Source: an uncultured Bacteroidota bacterium (GTDB taxonomy: Bacteria > Bacteroidota > Bacteroidia > Flavobacteriales > Flavobacteriaceae). Taken from it: DNA of 34,328 nucleotides. The notes under the pieces were generated by a model that had not been told where the DNA came from, did no database searches, and was given only the letters and a program-made list of their open reading frames with translations. Position numbers and translations under genes: made by a program. Where the stretch lies: assembly GCA_902606525.1 (NCBI GenBank), contig CACLGW010000011.1, positions 1 to 34,328 of the forward strand. Reading direction: 5' to 3'. This document shows positions 8,825 to 17,392 of the stretch, in pieces (within the stretch, counting starts at the first letter, position 1; each line of letters starts with the position of its first letter).

Positions 8825-9184
8825 CTAGTCATCTTTGGAAGCCAGTGACTCAACTTTATCCCATTTAGTTGCGCTTTGGACAATGTTATCCTTATAGTCG
8901 ACTTCGATAAGTATTCCCTCGTTCCAAAAAAACCAACGATCTGTTTTTTTCCCTTTGTCATAAACACCCTTGGAGAGTTTAATCCCCTGAGAGTTATAGC
9001 TCATCCAAATACCATGATTTTTTCCATCTAAAAAATATCCCGTTTGAGAAAGTATACCATTATCATGATATTCTTCAAACTTGATTATTTCTCCCTGTTG
9101 AGTAAGGATTCTTTTTGGTTTTTTGTCTTGGCCCAAAGATGATCCAAAAGTGAAGAAAATTATATAAATGAAATATTTTTTCAT
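8825..9184 (-). CDS. Secreted MORN-repeat / YwqK-like small protein
   Basis: The ATG at 9184 gives MKKYFIYIIFFTFGSSLGQ, a short signal peptide; the track's start five codons earlier would spoil it. The mature part carries repeats of the type Y-x-x-G-x-x-x-G-x-W (YFLDGKNHGIWMSYNSQG, YDKGKKTDRWFFWNEG), the MORN-like pattern of proteins often labelled YwqK family antitoxin. That label does not imply a real toxin-antitoxin system, and no toxin gene is adjacent. The gene stops 3 bp from the convergent phosphate transporter and lies about 150 bp downstream of nrdA, behind a weak terminator. Its function is unknown; an extracytoplasmic structural or binding role is the most that can be said. Confidence 0.75.
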   Translation of the reverse strand: MKKYFIYIIFFTFGSSLGQDKKPKRILTQQGEIIKFEEYHDNGILSQTGYFLDGKNHGIWMSYNSQGIKLSKGVYDKGKKTDRWFFWNEGILIEVDYKDNIVQSATKWDKVESLASKDD

Positions 9185-9295
9185 GGTTATATTTCGCATT
9201 TGTTAATACGAATATAACATTTAATTTCAATTCACGTAACATTTACATAACATTAATTTAACATAAAGGCTTAAGTTGTTGATTTTAAATTAAAT

Positions 9296-9317
9296 AAAAA
9301 AACCTAAAAAGGGCTTT
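9296..9317 (-). terminator. Weak intrinsic terminator after nrdA
   Basis: Read on the minus strand, AAAGCC and GGTTTT form a 6-bp stem (one G-T pair) around a 7-nt loop, followed by a run of T. It lies 21 bp past the nrdA stop and before the YwqK-like gene. The stem is short, so termination may be incomplete. Confidence 0.45.
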
Positions 9318-9337
9318 GTATGTTATTGAACCTATAT

Positions 9338-11773
9338 TTAAGATCCACACATCAAACAGTCATCATCCTCACTTTCTTTTGCCTGTGAGAGCATTTGTTT
9401 TAACTCCTCTGGTGACAGAGTTTCTACTGGCAAAGAAGTTGATTCTGATTTTGACGAAGTAACTGCCACAGCTTTTGCTGCTGATTCTATTTCGGGAGCC
9501 TTTGCCTTGTTATCGAGAGTAAATTTAATAGCATCAACTGCAGATTTTGTTCTCAGATAATACATCCCAGTTTTGAGACCAGATTTCCATCCGTAAAAAT
9601 GCATGGAGGTTAATTTTGCCATTGTCGCACCTTCCATGAATAAATTTAGAGATTGAGATTGATCAATAAAATATCCACGGTGACGGGACATGTCTATGAT
9701 ATCTTTCATACTCATTTCCCAAACAGTGCGATACAGCTCTTTAATGTCATCTGGAATATTATCAATATTTTGAATCGATCCATTGTTACGCATCAATTCC
9801 TGCTTCATATCTTCATTCCACAAACCTCTTTCAACAAGATCCTCTAACAAATGCTTGTTAACCACAATAAATTCTCCAGAGAGTACTCGCCTTGTATAAA
9901 TATTAGATGTATATGGCTCAAAGCATTCGTTGTTTCCAAGAATCTGAGAAGTACTCGCCGTAGGCATAGGTGCCACTAAAAGTGAGTTTCGAACCCCATG
10001 CTTTTTAACAGTTTTTCGAAGTGCTAGCCAGTCCCAACGCCCACTAAGTTCTTTATCTTTTATGCCCCAAAGGTTATGTTGGAATTCACCTTCTGACATA
10101 GGTGATCCTTTGTATGTTTCGTATGGGCCTTCTTTTTTTGCTTCTTCTGCTGATGCAGTAACTGCAGCAAAGTAAAGCGTTTCAAAAATATCTTGGTTTA
10201 ACTCTTTAGCTTTTTCAGAAGTAAAAGGCAAGCGTAACATAATAAAAGTATCTGCTAAACCTTGAACACCTAAACCAATTGGACGATGTCTAAAATTTGA
10301 GTTTTCAGCTTCCTTAACTGGATAGTAGTTACGGTCAATGACACGGTTGAGATTTTTAGTTACTCTAACGGTAACATCAAAAAGAGATTGGTGATCAAAC
10401 TCTCCGTCTTTTATAAACATTGGTAAAGCAATTGATGCCAAGTTACATACGGCAATTTCGTCAGCTGAAGTGTATTCTAGGATTTCTGTACACAAGTTAG
10501 ATGAACGTATAGTTCCTAAATTTTTTTGGTTTGACTTTCGATTTGCTGAATCCTTATAAAGCATGTATGGTGTGCCTGTCTCAATTTGTGACTCTAATAT
10601 TTTCTCCCAAAGATCTCTAGCTTTAATGGTTTTTCTACCTCGACCCTCCGATTCATATTTGAGGTATAACTGGTCAAACTCATCACCATGAACATTATAA
10701 AGATCAGGACACTCATTGGGACACATTAAAGTCCATTCAGCATTTTCTTCTACACGTTTCATAAAAAGATCTGGAGTCCACATTGCATAAAACAAATCAC
10801 GGGCGCGCATTTCTTCTTTTCCATGATTCTTTTTTAATTCCAAAAAGTCAAATATATCAGCGTGCCATGGCTCTACATAAATAGCAAATGAACCTTTTCT
10901 TTTCCCCCCACCTTGGTCTACATAACGAGCTGTATCGTTAAAGACTCGTAACATTGGCACAATACCATTTGAGGTACCGTTTGTTCCGGCAATGTAGGAG
11001 CCCGTAGCTCTAATATTGTGAATAGATAATCCAATTCCCCCAGCAGACTGAGAAATTTTTGCGGTTTGTTTTAAAGTATCATAAATCCCATCTATACTAT
11101 CATCCTTCATAGTCAAAAGGAAACATGAGGACATTTGTGGCTTAGGAGTACCTGAGTTAAAGAGTGTTGGAGTAGCATGAGTGAAATATCGCTTAGACAT
11201 CAACTCATAAGTTTCTAATGCTGATTCAATATCATTTAAATGAATACCAATAGAAACTCGCATCAGCATATGTTGAGGTCTCTCAACGATTTTTCCATTA
11301 AGTTTCAAGAGATAAGAACGTTCTAATGTTTTAAATCCAAAGAAATCATATCCAAAATCACGATTATAAATTATACTTGAGTCTAATTTATTTGCATTCT
11401 TTTTAATTATTTTGTATACCTCATCAGAGAGTAGAGGAGCTTCTTTTCCAGTACGTGTATTGACATAAGTATACAAGTCTTTCATGGTTTCAGAAAAAGA
11501 TTTTTTTGTGTTTTTATGTAAGTTGGAAACTGAGATTCGTGCTGCTAGCTTTGCATAGTCAGGGTGAGTTGTAGTCATAGTAGCTGCAATCTCAGCAGCA
11601 AGATTATCCAATTCAGAAGTAGTTACACCGTCATACAGCCCTTCAATCACACGCATTGCTACACGTACAGGATCAACAAGAGGGTTAAGACCATAATTCA
11701 GCTTACGAATTCGGGCTGTGATTTTATCGAACATGATTGGCTCTTTTCGGCCATCTCTTTTAACTACGAACAT
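9338..11773 (-). CDS. nrdA: Ribonucleoside-diphosphate reductase alpha subunit, class Ia
   Basis: Catalytic subunit that reduces ribonucleoside diphosphates to deoxy forms. An ATP-cone allosteric domain is at the N-terminus ([20 protein letters not shown]). Active-site residues are visible: Cys217 (SSCFLL), Asn426, Cys428 and Glu430 (NLCTEI), and Cys443 (VCNLASIAL). This spacing is the eukaryote-like pattern rather than that of E. coli. The radical-transfer tyrosine pair is in GMYYLRTK, and the C-terminal redox pair is CLMC. The 811-aa length is normal. The start is an ATG. It lies 79 nt downstream of nrdB on the same strand, and the spacer holds a GC-rich hairpin. A class Ia enzyme needs oxygen to form its tyrosyl radical, consistent with an aerobe. 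Confidence 0.97.
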   Translation of the reverse strand: MFVVKRDGRKEPIMFDKITARIRKLNYGLNPLVDPVRVAMRVIEGLYDGVTTSELDNLAAEIAATMTTTHPDYAKLAARISVSNLHKNTKKSFSETMKDLYTYVNTRTGKEAPLLSDEVYKIIKKNANKLDSSIIYNRDFGYDFFGFKTLERSYLLKLNGKIVERPQHMLMRVSIGIHLNDIESALETYELMSKRYFTHATPTLFNSGTPKPQMSSCFLLTMKDDSIDGIYDTLKQTAKISQSAGGIGLSIHNIRATGSYIAGTNGTSNGIVPMLRVFNDTARYVDQGGGKRKGSFAIYVEPWHADIFDFLELKKNHGKEEMRARDLFYAMWTPDLFMKRVEENAEWTLMCPNECPDLYNVHGDEFDQLYLKYESEGRGRKTIKARDLWEKILESQIETGTPYMLYKDSANRKSNQKNLGTIRSSNLCTEILEYTSADEIAVCNLASIALPMFIKDGEFDHQSLFDVTVRVTKNLNRVIDRNYYPVKEAENSNFRHRPIGLGVQGLADTFIMLRLPFTSEKAKELNQDIFETLYFAAVTASAEEAKKEGPYETYKGSPMSEGEFQHNLWGIKDKELSGRWDWLALRKTVKKHGVRNSLLVAPMPTASTSQILGNNECFEPYTSNIYTRRVLSGEFIVVNKHLLEDLVERGLWNEDMKQELMRNNGSIQNIDNIPDDIKELYRTVWEMSMKDIIDMSRHRGYFIDQSQSLNLFMEGATMAKLTSMHFYGWKSGLKTGMYYLRTKSAVDAIKFTLDNKAKAPEIESAAKAVAVTSSKSESTSLPVETLSPEELKQMLSQAKESEDDDCLMCGS

Positions 11774-11808
11774 TTTTTACACTTTAAATTTTACACTAAA
11801 TATCTTTA

Positions 11809-11822
11809 CGCTCCCAGGAGCG
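11809..11822 (-). other. GC-rich hairpin in the nrdB-nrdA spacer
   Basis: CGCTCC-CA-GGAGCG is a perfect 6-bp inverted repeat with a 2-nt centre (effectively a 5-bp stem with a 4-nt loop in RNA). It is the only GC-rich patch in an AT-rich 79-bp spacer. No T-run follows on the minus strand, so it is not a standard terminator. An RNA-processing or stability element between the two reductase messages is possible. Confidence 0.5.
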
Positions 11823-11852
11823 GACGAGAAAGTTTAAAAAAGTAATTAGGAA

Positions 11853-12830
11853 TTAGAAGTCAGCATCAAAGCTGATTTTCTCTTCACTATTTTCATTATT
11901 TAATACACCCGCTTTTTGGTATTCACCAACACGCTTCTCAAAGAAGTTCGTTTTTCCTTGTAAGGAAATCATGTCCATAAAATCAAATGGATTACCTACG
12001 TTGAATTCTTTTTCAAGTCCTAACTCCACCAATAGACGATCCGTAACAAATTCTAGGTACTGAGTCATCAGTTTTGAATTCATGCCTATTAAACTGATAG
12101 GGAGAGATTCAGTAATAAATTCACGCTCAATATTAAGTGCATCTAATAAGATTTCTTTAATTCTAGCTGGTGGTACTTTATTTACTAAGTGGTGATTGTG
12201 GAGGTGTACTGCAAAATCACAATGAACGCCTTCATCTCTAGAAATTAATTCGTTAGAGAATGTTAGCCCGGGCATTAAACCACGTTTTTTTAACCAAAAA
12301 ATAGAGCAAAATGCACCTGAAAAAAATATTCCTTCCACAGCTGCAAAAGCAATAAGACGTTCGGCAAAGGAATCAGAATCTATCCATTTTAAAGCCCAAT
12401 CTGCTTTCTTTTTGATAGCAGGAAAAACCTCAATGGCTTTAAAAAGTGTGTCTTTTTCAACATCGTCTTTAACGTAGGTATCAATTAATAAAGAATATGT
12501 TTCAGAATGAATATTTTCCATCATGATTTGAAAACCATAAAAGAATTTAGCTTCGGAATATTGGACCTCGTTGACAAAGTTTTCAGCTAAATTTTCATTT
12601 ACAATACCATCAGAAGCAGCAAAAAAAGCAAGAATATGTTTGATGAAATATTTCTCGTCTTTGTTAAGCTTAGTATTCCAATCTGAAAGATCCTGATGTA
12701 AATCAATTTCTTCTGCAGTCCAAAAACTAGCCTCCATTTTCTTGTACCATTCCCAAATGTCGTGGTGTTGGATTGGGAAGATTACAAAACGATTTTCATT
12801 TTCTTGAAGGATTGGTTCTACTGCTGCCAT
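11853..12830 (-). CDS. nrdB: Ribonucleoside-diphosphate reductase beta subunit, class Ia
   Basis: Radical-generating di-iron subunit of ribonucleotide reductase. All expected ligands are in place: Asp43 (TAEEID), Glu105 and His108 (ENIHSETY), Glu166 (AAVEGIFF), Glu200 and His203 (RDEGVHCDF). Tyr112, four residues after His108, is the radical tyrosine, so this is a tyrosyl-radical enzyme and not a Tyr-less class Ic type. The 325-aa length is normal for a compact bacterial NrdB. The C-terminus, [13 protein letters not shown], is the acidic/aromatic tail that docks on NrdA. The start is an ATG. It is the first gene of the nrdB-nrdA pair. The 221-bp region upstream must hold the promoter; a DnaA-box-like site is there, but no complete NrdR box pair was found. 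Confidence 0.97.
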   Translation of the reverse strand: MAAVEPILQENENRFVIFPIQHHDIWEWYKKMEASFWTAEEIDLHQDLSDWNTKLNKDEKYFIKHILAFFAASDGIVNENLAENFVNEVQYSEAKFFYGFQIMMENIHSETYSLLIDTYVKDDVEKDTLFKAIEVFPAIKKKADWALKWIDSDSFAERLIAFAAVEGIFFSGAFCSIFWLKKRGLMPGLTFSNELISRDEGVHCDFAVHLHNHHLVNKVPPARIKEILLDALNIEREFITESLPISLIGMNSKLMTQYLEFVTDRLLVELGLEKEFNVGNPFDFMDMISLQGKTNFFEKRVGEYQKAGVLNNENSEEKISFDADF

Positions 12831-12912
12831 TTTAATTTTTTTATTAGTTTAAAAGTTTATTGATTTATGTTTAACAAAGATTCTAAATTGTAAGCAGAAT
12901 TGAAAGGGCAAC

Positions 12913-12921
12913 TTTTCCACA
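12913..12921 (+). promoter_or_regulatory. DnaA-box-like site upstream of nrdB
   Basis: TTTTCCACA differs from the DnaA box TTATCCACA at one position. It lies about 83 bp upstream of the nrdB start in the 221-bp gap between nrdB and the DUF3109 gene. DnaA is known to control nrdAB in E. coli. A single 8/9 match is weak evidence on its own. Apart from this site, T-rich tracts and a few short palindromes, I see nothing else in this gap. Confidence 0.3.
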
Positions 12922-13051
12922 ATGGAGCCTAGTTTTTAACAAAAACCGTTTTTTTAATTTTTTTTTGATAAAAAGACGGAAATGCAAGTATCTGTTTAAC
13001 AATAGGTTGCGATTTTAATATCTTGGCAACCCCTAAAAACACTACAAAATC

Positions 13052-13618
13052 TTAATAACTCTTTTTCGCATGTTTTGTTAATTCAAAATACCACTGCTCT
13101 CCAAATTTTCGAATAAGAGCTTTCTTTACAAATATATAAACGGGTGTTTTTAAAGACTCACCCAGAGAACATGCATCTGAACAAATTGACCAACTATGAT
13201 AATTTACAGCTATCATCTTTTCATAATTTTGTACCCTGACTGGGTATAAATGACATGAAATAGGTTTTTGGAAGTCTATAACACCAGCGTTATGTGCTTT
13301 TTCAATTCCACAAGAAGCAATCCCGGAAGAGGAAAATACAGTGTAGGCACATTCTTTACCATCGACAAGCGGGGTTTCTAGATCTCCATCCAAACCTTTT
13401 ACATGGACTCCTTGGTTTTCAATTGCTTTTGTCCCTTTTTGATTTAGAAAGGGTTTGATTTTTGAATAATTTTTTTCAAGAAAAGAAACTTCACCCTTTT
13501 CTAGTGGAGCTCCAGCCTCTCCAGCAACGCAACATTCGCCTTTACATTTGGCTATATTACAAACAAACTCCTCTGAGATCAAATCATCAGACACAATTGT
13601 ATTTTGTATTGATATCAA
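13052..13618 (-). CDS. DUF3109 family cysteine-rich protein
   Basis: Conserved protein of unknown function, characteristic of Bacteroidota. Nine cysteines are visible: Cys20, 25, 29 and 30 (VCNIAKCKGECC), Cys90, Cys103 (ASCGIEK), Cys122 (ISCHLYPVRV), and Cys146 and 150 (SICSDAC). The layout resembles YkgJ-like proteins proposed to chelate zinc or an iron-sulfur cluster, so metal binding is inferred. The first codon is TTG. No ATG or GTG lies between the upstream in-frame stop and this TTG, and starting here keeps the stretch before VSDDLISEEFVC that I remember from relatives. The gene faces a 65-aa membrane protein across a 123-bp region containing palindromes. Confidence 0.88.
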   Translation of the reverse strand: MISIQNTIVSDDLISEEFVCNIAKCKGECCVAGEAGAPLEKGEVSFLEKNYSKIKPFLNQKGTKAIENQGVHVKGLDGDLETPLVDGKECAYTVFSSSGIASCGIEKAHNAGVIDFQKPISCHLYPVRVQNYEKMIAVNYHSWSICSDACSLGESLKTPVYIFVKKALIRKFGEQWYFELTKHAKKSY

Positions 13619-13639
13619 TTGATTTTTTTGTAAAAATAG

Positions 13640-13653
13640 ACATTTTAAAATGT
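13640..13653. promoter_or_regulatory. 14-bp perfect palindrome, candidate operator
   Basis: ACATTTTAAAATGT is a perfect palindrome between the divergent DUF3109 and 65-aa genes. It ends 19 bp before a TAGATTTG -7-like box, so it covers the -33 region of that candidate promoter. Two shorter overlapping palindromes (ATTGATATCAAT and ATCAATTGAT, 13608-13623) lie at the DUF3109 start. A repressor or activator site is inferred. Confidence 0.4.
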
Positions 13654-13672
13654 AGAATTAAAAGAATGAGAT

Positions 13673-13680
13673 TAGATTTG
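13673..13680 (+). promoter_or_regulatory. Bacteroidota -7-like promoter element
   Basis: TAGATTTG matches the TAnnTTTG consensus of the main Bacteroidota sigma factor. It would give a leader of about 55 nt before the 65-aa gene at 13742. No TTTG -33 element is present at the usual spacing; a 14-bp palindrome sits there instead. Confidence 0.4.
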
Positions 13681-13741
13681 CAAAAAAATATATGGCGTTA
13701 AATATTTCGGAAAAAATCATCTAACTCTAATCTTTAAACTT

Positions 13742-13939
13742 ATGAAAATAATACTTCCAATTCTGATTATCATTTCCATTAGCATTTGCATATTTAACTT
13801 ATTTCAAATTGAATGGGATAATCCACTAATTGGGAAAAGCAGTGTCGCAGTAATCGGAGTTTTAGCTTCAGCAAGCTCATTTTTATTATTAGTCATCCTT
13901 TTAATTTCAAAAAAAATAGCTCAAAAGCTCAAAAAATAA
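13742..13939 (+). CDS. Small two-helix membrane protein of unknown function
   Basis: This 65-aa protein has two hydrophobic helices, MKIILPILIIISISICIFNLF and SVAVIGVLASASSFLLLVILL. They are joined by a short polar turn (EWDNPLIGKSS) and followed by a basic tail (SKKIAQKLKK) that should face the cytoplasm. It starts with ATG and has its own upstream region containing a TAGATTTG box. It ends one base from the convergent S41 protease gene. No family is recognised. The clean topology, lack of an overlapping gene and dedicated promoter region argue that it is real. Confidence 0.75.
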   Translation: MKIILPILIIISISICIFNLFQIEWDNPLIGKSSVAVIGVLASASSFLLLVILLISKKIAQKLKK

Positions 13940-13940
13940 T

Positions 13941-15530
13941 TTAATGGCTTTTAATTTCTTGAAGAGCCCTCAAAATAAATGGATCATTTTGATTAATAAT
14001 ACGTATGTAAGTATTCTCATTAAAAAGTTGAAGTGCAATAAATGCTTTAATATAATTTAATATTTCATTTTCATTTTCCGAATTTATCTGTATTGGAAGG
14101 TTATATTCTTTACAAAAAGTTTTAAAAGCTTCTATAAATTCTTTCTTGTAAGGCAACTCTTTATTGAAAAATCTGGGTGCGTTCGAGAAGTCATATTTTT
14201 TATAATTCTTATCAAGCTCTCTAAAAACAAAAAGGTCAACCAAGTTGGAACTTAACAAATATTGACTCCATCTTGCATATGAGCTATTATTAGTAGATAT
14301 ATATATATCAGGTGTAATACCTCCACCTCCATAAACAATTCTTCCCTTTGGAGTTTTAAAAATCAACTCATTTTCAACGAGTGTATTTTTTTTATTTTCA
14401 TTGGTTTTTATTTTTTCACGTTCTTTAGCTTCAGCATAATATTCTAATCGGCTAGAGGAATCATATGGCCTTTGAATGGATCTACCTGTAGGGGTATAGT
14501 AACGCGCAGTAGTAAGTCGGATTTGGTCTCCTTCTCCCAAAGGCATTTGCCGCTGGACTAAACCTTTTCCAAAAGTACGACGCCCCATAATCAGACCACG
14601 ATCGTTATCTTGAATTGCTCCAGCAATTACTTCACTTGCAGATGCTGAGTCCTCATCTACCAAAATATATAGTCTTCCAGATTCAAATAATCCTTCAGGT
14701 GTAGAAACTGTTCGTTCCCTTTTACCATTATTCCCTTCAACTATTACAATTGCCCTTTTAGCTTCAAGAAAATCGTCTGCAATTTGTTTTGCTGGAAGTA
14801 AATAACCTCCTGGATTTCCTCTTAGATCTATGATTAAATTTTTAAGCTCTTCAACCTTTAAATCAATTATTGCTTCTCTAAATTCAGAATAAGTAGTTTG
14901 AGAAAAACGATTGATTTTGATATATCCCGTATTTCTCTCAATCATATAGGATGCGTTAATACTTGGGAGTGGAACTGGTCCCCTGATAATATCAAAATTA
15001 TATATTGAGTCTTGCTTTTTTCTATAAACAGTTAACCTAACTGGAGTAGAAGAATTTCCTTTCAATCTAGAAATGACCTGTTCGTTTTTTAATCTTCTAG
15101 AAAATAGGGTATCTTGGTCTGCCATTAAAATTCGATCACCAGACTTTAGGCCTGCTTTTTTACTTGGCCCTCCTTCTAAAACACGGCTAACAGCTATAGT
15201 GTCCTCCAACATGCGGAATTGCACTCCAATTCCTTCAAAATTCCCCTGCATACTTTCAGAAAGAGACTCACTTTGAATTGCAGGAATGTATATCGAATGT
15301 GGATCCAGCTCATCTACAATATTCTCAATTACTTCTCTTACAAGACTATCTGCATTAATCTCATCTACATAGTCATTTGTCAAATAAGTAATTAGGCGAT
15401 TCAACTTATTTATACTTGGGTGACTAGAATTTGTAGCTGAAATTTTTAAATCATTTTGGGTTCCAAATAAATAGCCTATTGACAGAGAAAGTAAAACAAT
15501 AAGAATCAAAAAAACGGTATTTCTTTTCAC
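13941..15530 (-). CDS. S41 family C-terminal processing peptidase (CtpA/Prc-like)
   Basis: Envelope serine protease with a Ser-Lys dyad. An N-terminal signal anchor (FLILIVLLSLSIGYLFG) is followed by the LDPHSIYIPA lead-in, then a PDZ domain (about residues 95-180: FEGIGVQFRML, GGPSKKAGLKSGDRI), then the catalytic core. Ser297 in SASASEV and Lys322 in TFGKGLVQ are 25 residues apart, as in E. coli Prc and plant D1 protease. The C-terminal ~130 residues are a flavobacterial extension. The start is GTG at 15530; no in-frame ATG exists before the upstream stop. It lies 13 nt after the dCMP deaminase gene, so it is the last gene of a four-gene run. It probably trims periplasmic or lipoprotein substrates, which cannot be identified here. 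Confidence 0.93.
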   Translation of the reverse strand: MKRNTVFLILIVLLSLSIGYLFGTQNDLKISATNSSHPSINKLNRLITYLTNDYVDEINADSLVREVIENIVDELDPHSIYIPAIQSESLSESMQGNFEGIGVQFRMLEDTIAVSRVLEGGPSKKAGLKSGDRILMADQDTLFSRRLKNEQVISRLKGNSSTPVRLTVYRKKQDSIYNFDIIRGPVPLPSINASYMIERNTGYIKINRFSQTTYSEFREAIIDLKVEELKNLIIDLRGNPGGYLLPAKQIADDFLEAKRAIVIVEGNNGKRERTVSTPEGLFESGRLYILVDEDSASASEVIAGAIQDNDRGLIMGRRTFGKGLVQRQMPLGEGDQIRLTTARYYTPTGRSIQRPYDSSSRLEYYAEAKEREKIKTNENKKNTLVENELIFKTPKGRIVYGGGGITPDIYISTNNSSYARWSQYLLSSNLVDLFVFRELDKNYKKYDFSNAPRFFNKELPYKKEFIEAFKTFCKEYNLPIQINSENENEILNYIKAFIALQLFNENTYIRIINQNDPFILRALQEIKSH

Positions 15531-15543
15531 AAGTAATATTATG

Positions 15544-15966
15544 TTATTCAGGAATGTAAGTTAAAGATACTCCTGCTCTCTTTAAAAAATCTAGCCCCGT
15601 CGTATCTTTATACTCCTTACTGTAAACCACTCTTATAAGACCCGACTGATGTATTAGCTTACTACACTCCTTACAAGGAGATAATGTTATATATAGAGTT
15701 GCTCCTTTACAAGATTGTGTTGAGGCAGCGACCTTTAAAATGGCATTTGCCTCAGCATGTAATACATACCATTTGGTAAAGTGCTCTTCGTCTTCACAAA
15801 TGTTTTCAAAACCTGAAGGTGTTCCGTTATACCCATCTGAAATTATCATTCGATCTTTAACAATCAGTGCTCCTACTTTTTTTCTTTTGCAATAGGAAAG
15901 CTGACCCCAAGTTTTGGCCATCTTTAAATAGGATTTATCGAGCTTTTCTTGTTTATTTTTTACCAT
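15544..15966 (-). CDS. dCMP deaminase family protein (ComEB-like)
   Basis: Zinc deaminase expected to convert dCMP to dUMP for dTMP synthesis. The zinc and catalytic signature is complete: His70-Ala-Glu72 (LHAEANAIL) and Cys98-x-x-Cys101 (SPCKECSKL). The N-terminal block YLKMAKTWGQLSYCKRKKVGALIVKD is typical of this family. The ATG at 15966 is preferred over the track's GTG two codons earlier, giving 140 aa. It sits 34 nt after the HupE-like gene and 13 nt before the S41 protease. Having nrdAB, dgt and this enzyme within 15 kb puts several dNTP-pool genes close together, though in separate transcription units. A broader cytidylate deaminase specificity is possible. Confidence 0.9.
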   Translation of the reverse strand: MVKNKQEKLDKSYLKMAKTWGQLSYCKRKKVGALIVKDRMIISDGYNGTPSGFENICEDEEHFTKWYVLHAEANAILKVAASTQSCKGATLYITLSPCKECSKLIHQSGLIRVVYSKEYKDTTGLDFLKRAGVSLTYIPE

Positions 15967-16000
15967 TGACACGAAGATAGCATTTAGGATTTATCTAATT

Positions 16001-16579
16001 TTAAATTCTCTCAAAAATCATTGATATTGCCTGTGATAAAATCAGTGCACCTACTAAAAGTTCCCAACGGTCTTTGGATTGATTAAAAGCTTTTATAACA
16101 ATTAAGGTGATTAAAAGTACTACAATCACTATTGCAATTTGGGCAAACTCCACTCCAATCGCAAATGAAAATAATGAAGAGCTTACATCATCCTCTGGAA
16201 TTAACATTTTGAAATATCGACCAAAACCTAAACCGTGAATAACACCGAATAAAACTGTTATAAATGGAAAAAAATAATTCTTATTAATTATACGATTGTG
16301 TTGTTTTGGAAAAAATAGAATTATTGCATTTAATGCTATTGTAATTGGAATTAGCAATTCAATCCAATAAGATGAAACAGGTACTTCAAAATAAAAATTC
16401 CCTATCAAGGACAGCGTATGACCTATTGTAAATAATGTTACCCACCATATAAGTTTTCTGCCTTGTTTAAAGGTAAATGGCATTGCCAATGTAATTATAA
16501 AATAAAAATGGTCTAGACCCTCCCAGTCTATTACATGCCAAAATCCAAGTTTTATATAAAACCAAATTATATCTATCAT
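16001..16579 (-). CDS. HupE/UreJ-like integral membrane protein
   Basis: A 192-aa protein with about six hydrophobic helices and the conserved features of the HupE/UreJ_2 group: [11 protein letters not shown] near residue 50 and the [16 protein letters not shown] block near residue 115. HupE and UreJ proteins have been linked to nickel or metal import, but no hydrogenase or urease gene is present here and the flavobacterial branch has no demonstrated substrate. Its ATG overlaps the stop of the DjlA-like gene by 4 nt (ATGA), so the two are translationally coupled. Function: probable metal-related permease, inferred only from family. Confidence 0.8.
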   Translation of the reverse strand: MIDIIWFYIKLGFWHVIDWEGLDHFYFIITLAMPFTFKQGRKLIWWVTLFTIGHTLSLIGNFYFEVPVSSYWIELLIPITIALNAIILFFPKQHNRIINKNYFFPFITVLFGVIHGLGFGRYFKMLIPEDDVSSSLFSFAIGVEFAQIAIVIVVLLITLIVIKAFNQSKDRWELLVGALILSQAISMIFERI

Positions 16580-17298
16580 ATTCCCCTTTCTTTTTGGATT
16601 GCTTCATACGCTTTTTGTACTTCTTGAAATTTTTCTTGTGCTCCTTTTATTAATGCAGGATCCTTAGACTGAAGTTTATCTGGATGATATTTCTTCGCCA
16701 TTTCTCTGTAAGCCTTTTTAATTTCTGCAGATGTGGCACTTGAAGAAATCTCCAAAATTTTATATGCACTTTCAGTATCTTTTATAAACATGGCCTTTAT
16801 ACTTTCAAAATCAGCAGAACGAATCCCAAACCCTTCAGCAATTTGACTGATCTTACTAAGCTCTGATTGAGAAACAGTACCATCCGCTATACCAACTCCA
16901 AAAAGGAAATGAATGACTTGCAAGCGAGTTTCGTAGGGTGTTTTTTCAACAAAAATTTTTGTTAAATCAGGAATACTTTGAGCTTCTTTTTTTATTTGTT
17001 GATTAAAAGTTTCAAAAATTTTTGAAGCACTCTCTCTACCATAGTTAGTTAGAAAAAAATTTCTAACAAACTGAAGTTCCTGGTGCTTGACTTCACCATC
17101 TGCCTTAATCACAATTGCAGAAAGAGCCAAAAGATTGAGCTGTAAGGTTCCGGGTTTAGTAGTTGAAAATTGATTTTTAAAAATAGAACGGGGTCCAACT
17201 TCCAGACGGTCTATCATACCACCAATAAAAAAACCCAATAATGCTCCTGGAAATCTCAATAAATAATATCCCAGGAATGCGGCAATCCACTTTATCAT
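16576..17298 (-). CDS. DjlA-like membrane co-chaperone (TerB plus J domain)
   Basis: The architecture is that of DjlA: an N-terminal membrane helix with glycine-rich face ([30 protein letters not shown]), a central TerB-like helical domain (about residues 45-170: [31 protein letters not shown] with acidic repeats), and a C-terminal J domain ([28 protein letters not shown]) whose HPD motif stimulates DnaK. The ATG at 17298 restores the canonical MIKW start. The track's start at 17349 lies upstream of the predicted transcription start. The gene leads a run into the HupE-like, dCMP deaminase and protease genes. The role inferred is recruitment of DnaK to the inner membrane. Confidence 0.87.
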   Translation of the reverse strand: MIKWIAAFLGYYLLRFPGALLGFFIGGMIDRLEVGPRSIFKNQFSTTKPGTLQLNLLALSAIVIKADGEVKHQELQFVRNFFLTNYGRESASKIFETFNQQIKKEAQSIPDLTKIFVEKTPYETRLQVIHFLFGVGIADGTVSQSELSKISQIAEGFGIRSADFESIKAMFIKDTESAYKILEISSSATSAEIKKAYREMAKKYHPDKLQSKDPALIKGAQEKFQEVQKAYEAIQKERGI

Positions 17299-17319
17299 AT
17301 TTTGTAAATTATTTTTATA

Positions 17320-17350
17320 CAAATTTGCCAAATAAAATTGGCCCTGCAAA
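17320..17350 (-). promoter_or_regulatory. Candidate promoter for the DjlA-like gene
   Basis: On the minus strand, TTTG (17347-17350) is followed after exactly 19 bp by CAAATTTG (17320-17327). That is one mismatch from the Bacteroidota -7 consensus TAnnTTTG at the accepted spacing. Transcription would begin near 17313, downstream of the track's ATG at 17349 and about 15 nt before the ATG at 17298. Confidence 0.45.
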
Positions 17351-17392
17351 ACCAGAGGGATGCCATTAATTCATATATTTGAAAAAAAAAAT

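Noticed and set aside
8825-9184. YwqK antitoxin as part of a toxin-antitoxin system
   Set aside because: The label comes from family naming only; the protein is secreted and has no adjacent toxin gene.
11788-11808. Half of an NrdR-box-like sequence (acactaaatat) upstream of nrdA
   Set aside because: Only one half matches the consensus and no second box is at the expected distance.
16001-16579. HupE/UreJ as part of a hydrogenase or urease cluster
   Set aside because: No hydrogenase or urease gene is in the window; neighbours are chaperone, deaminase and protease genes.
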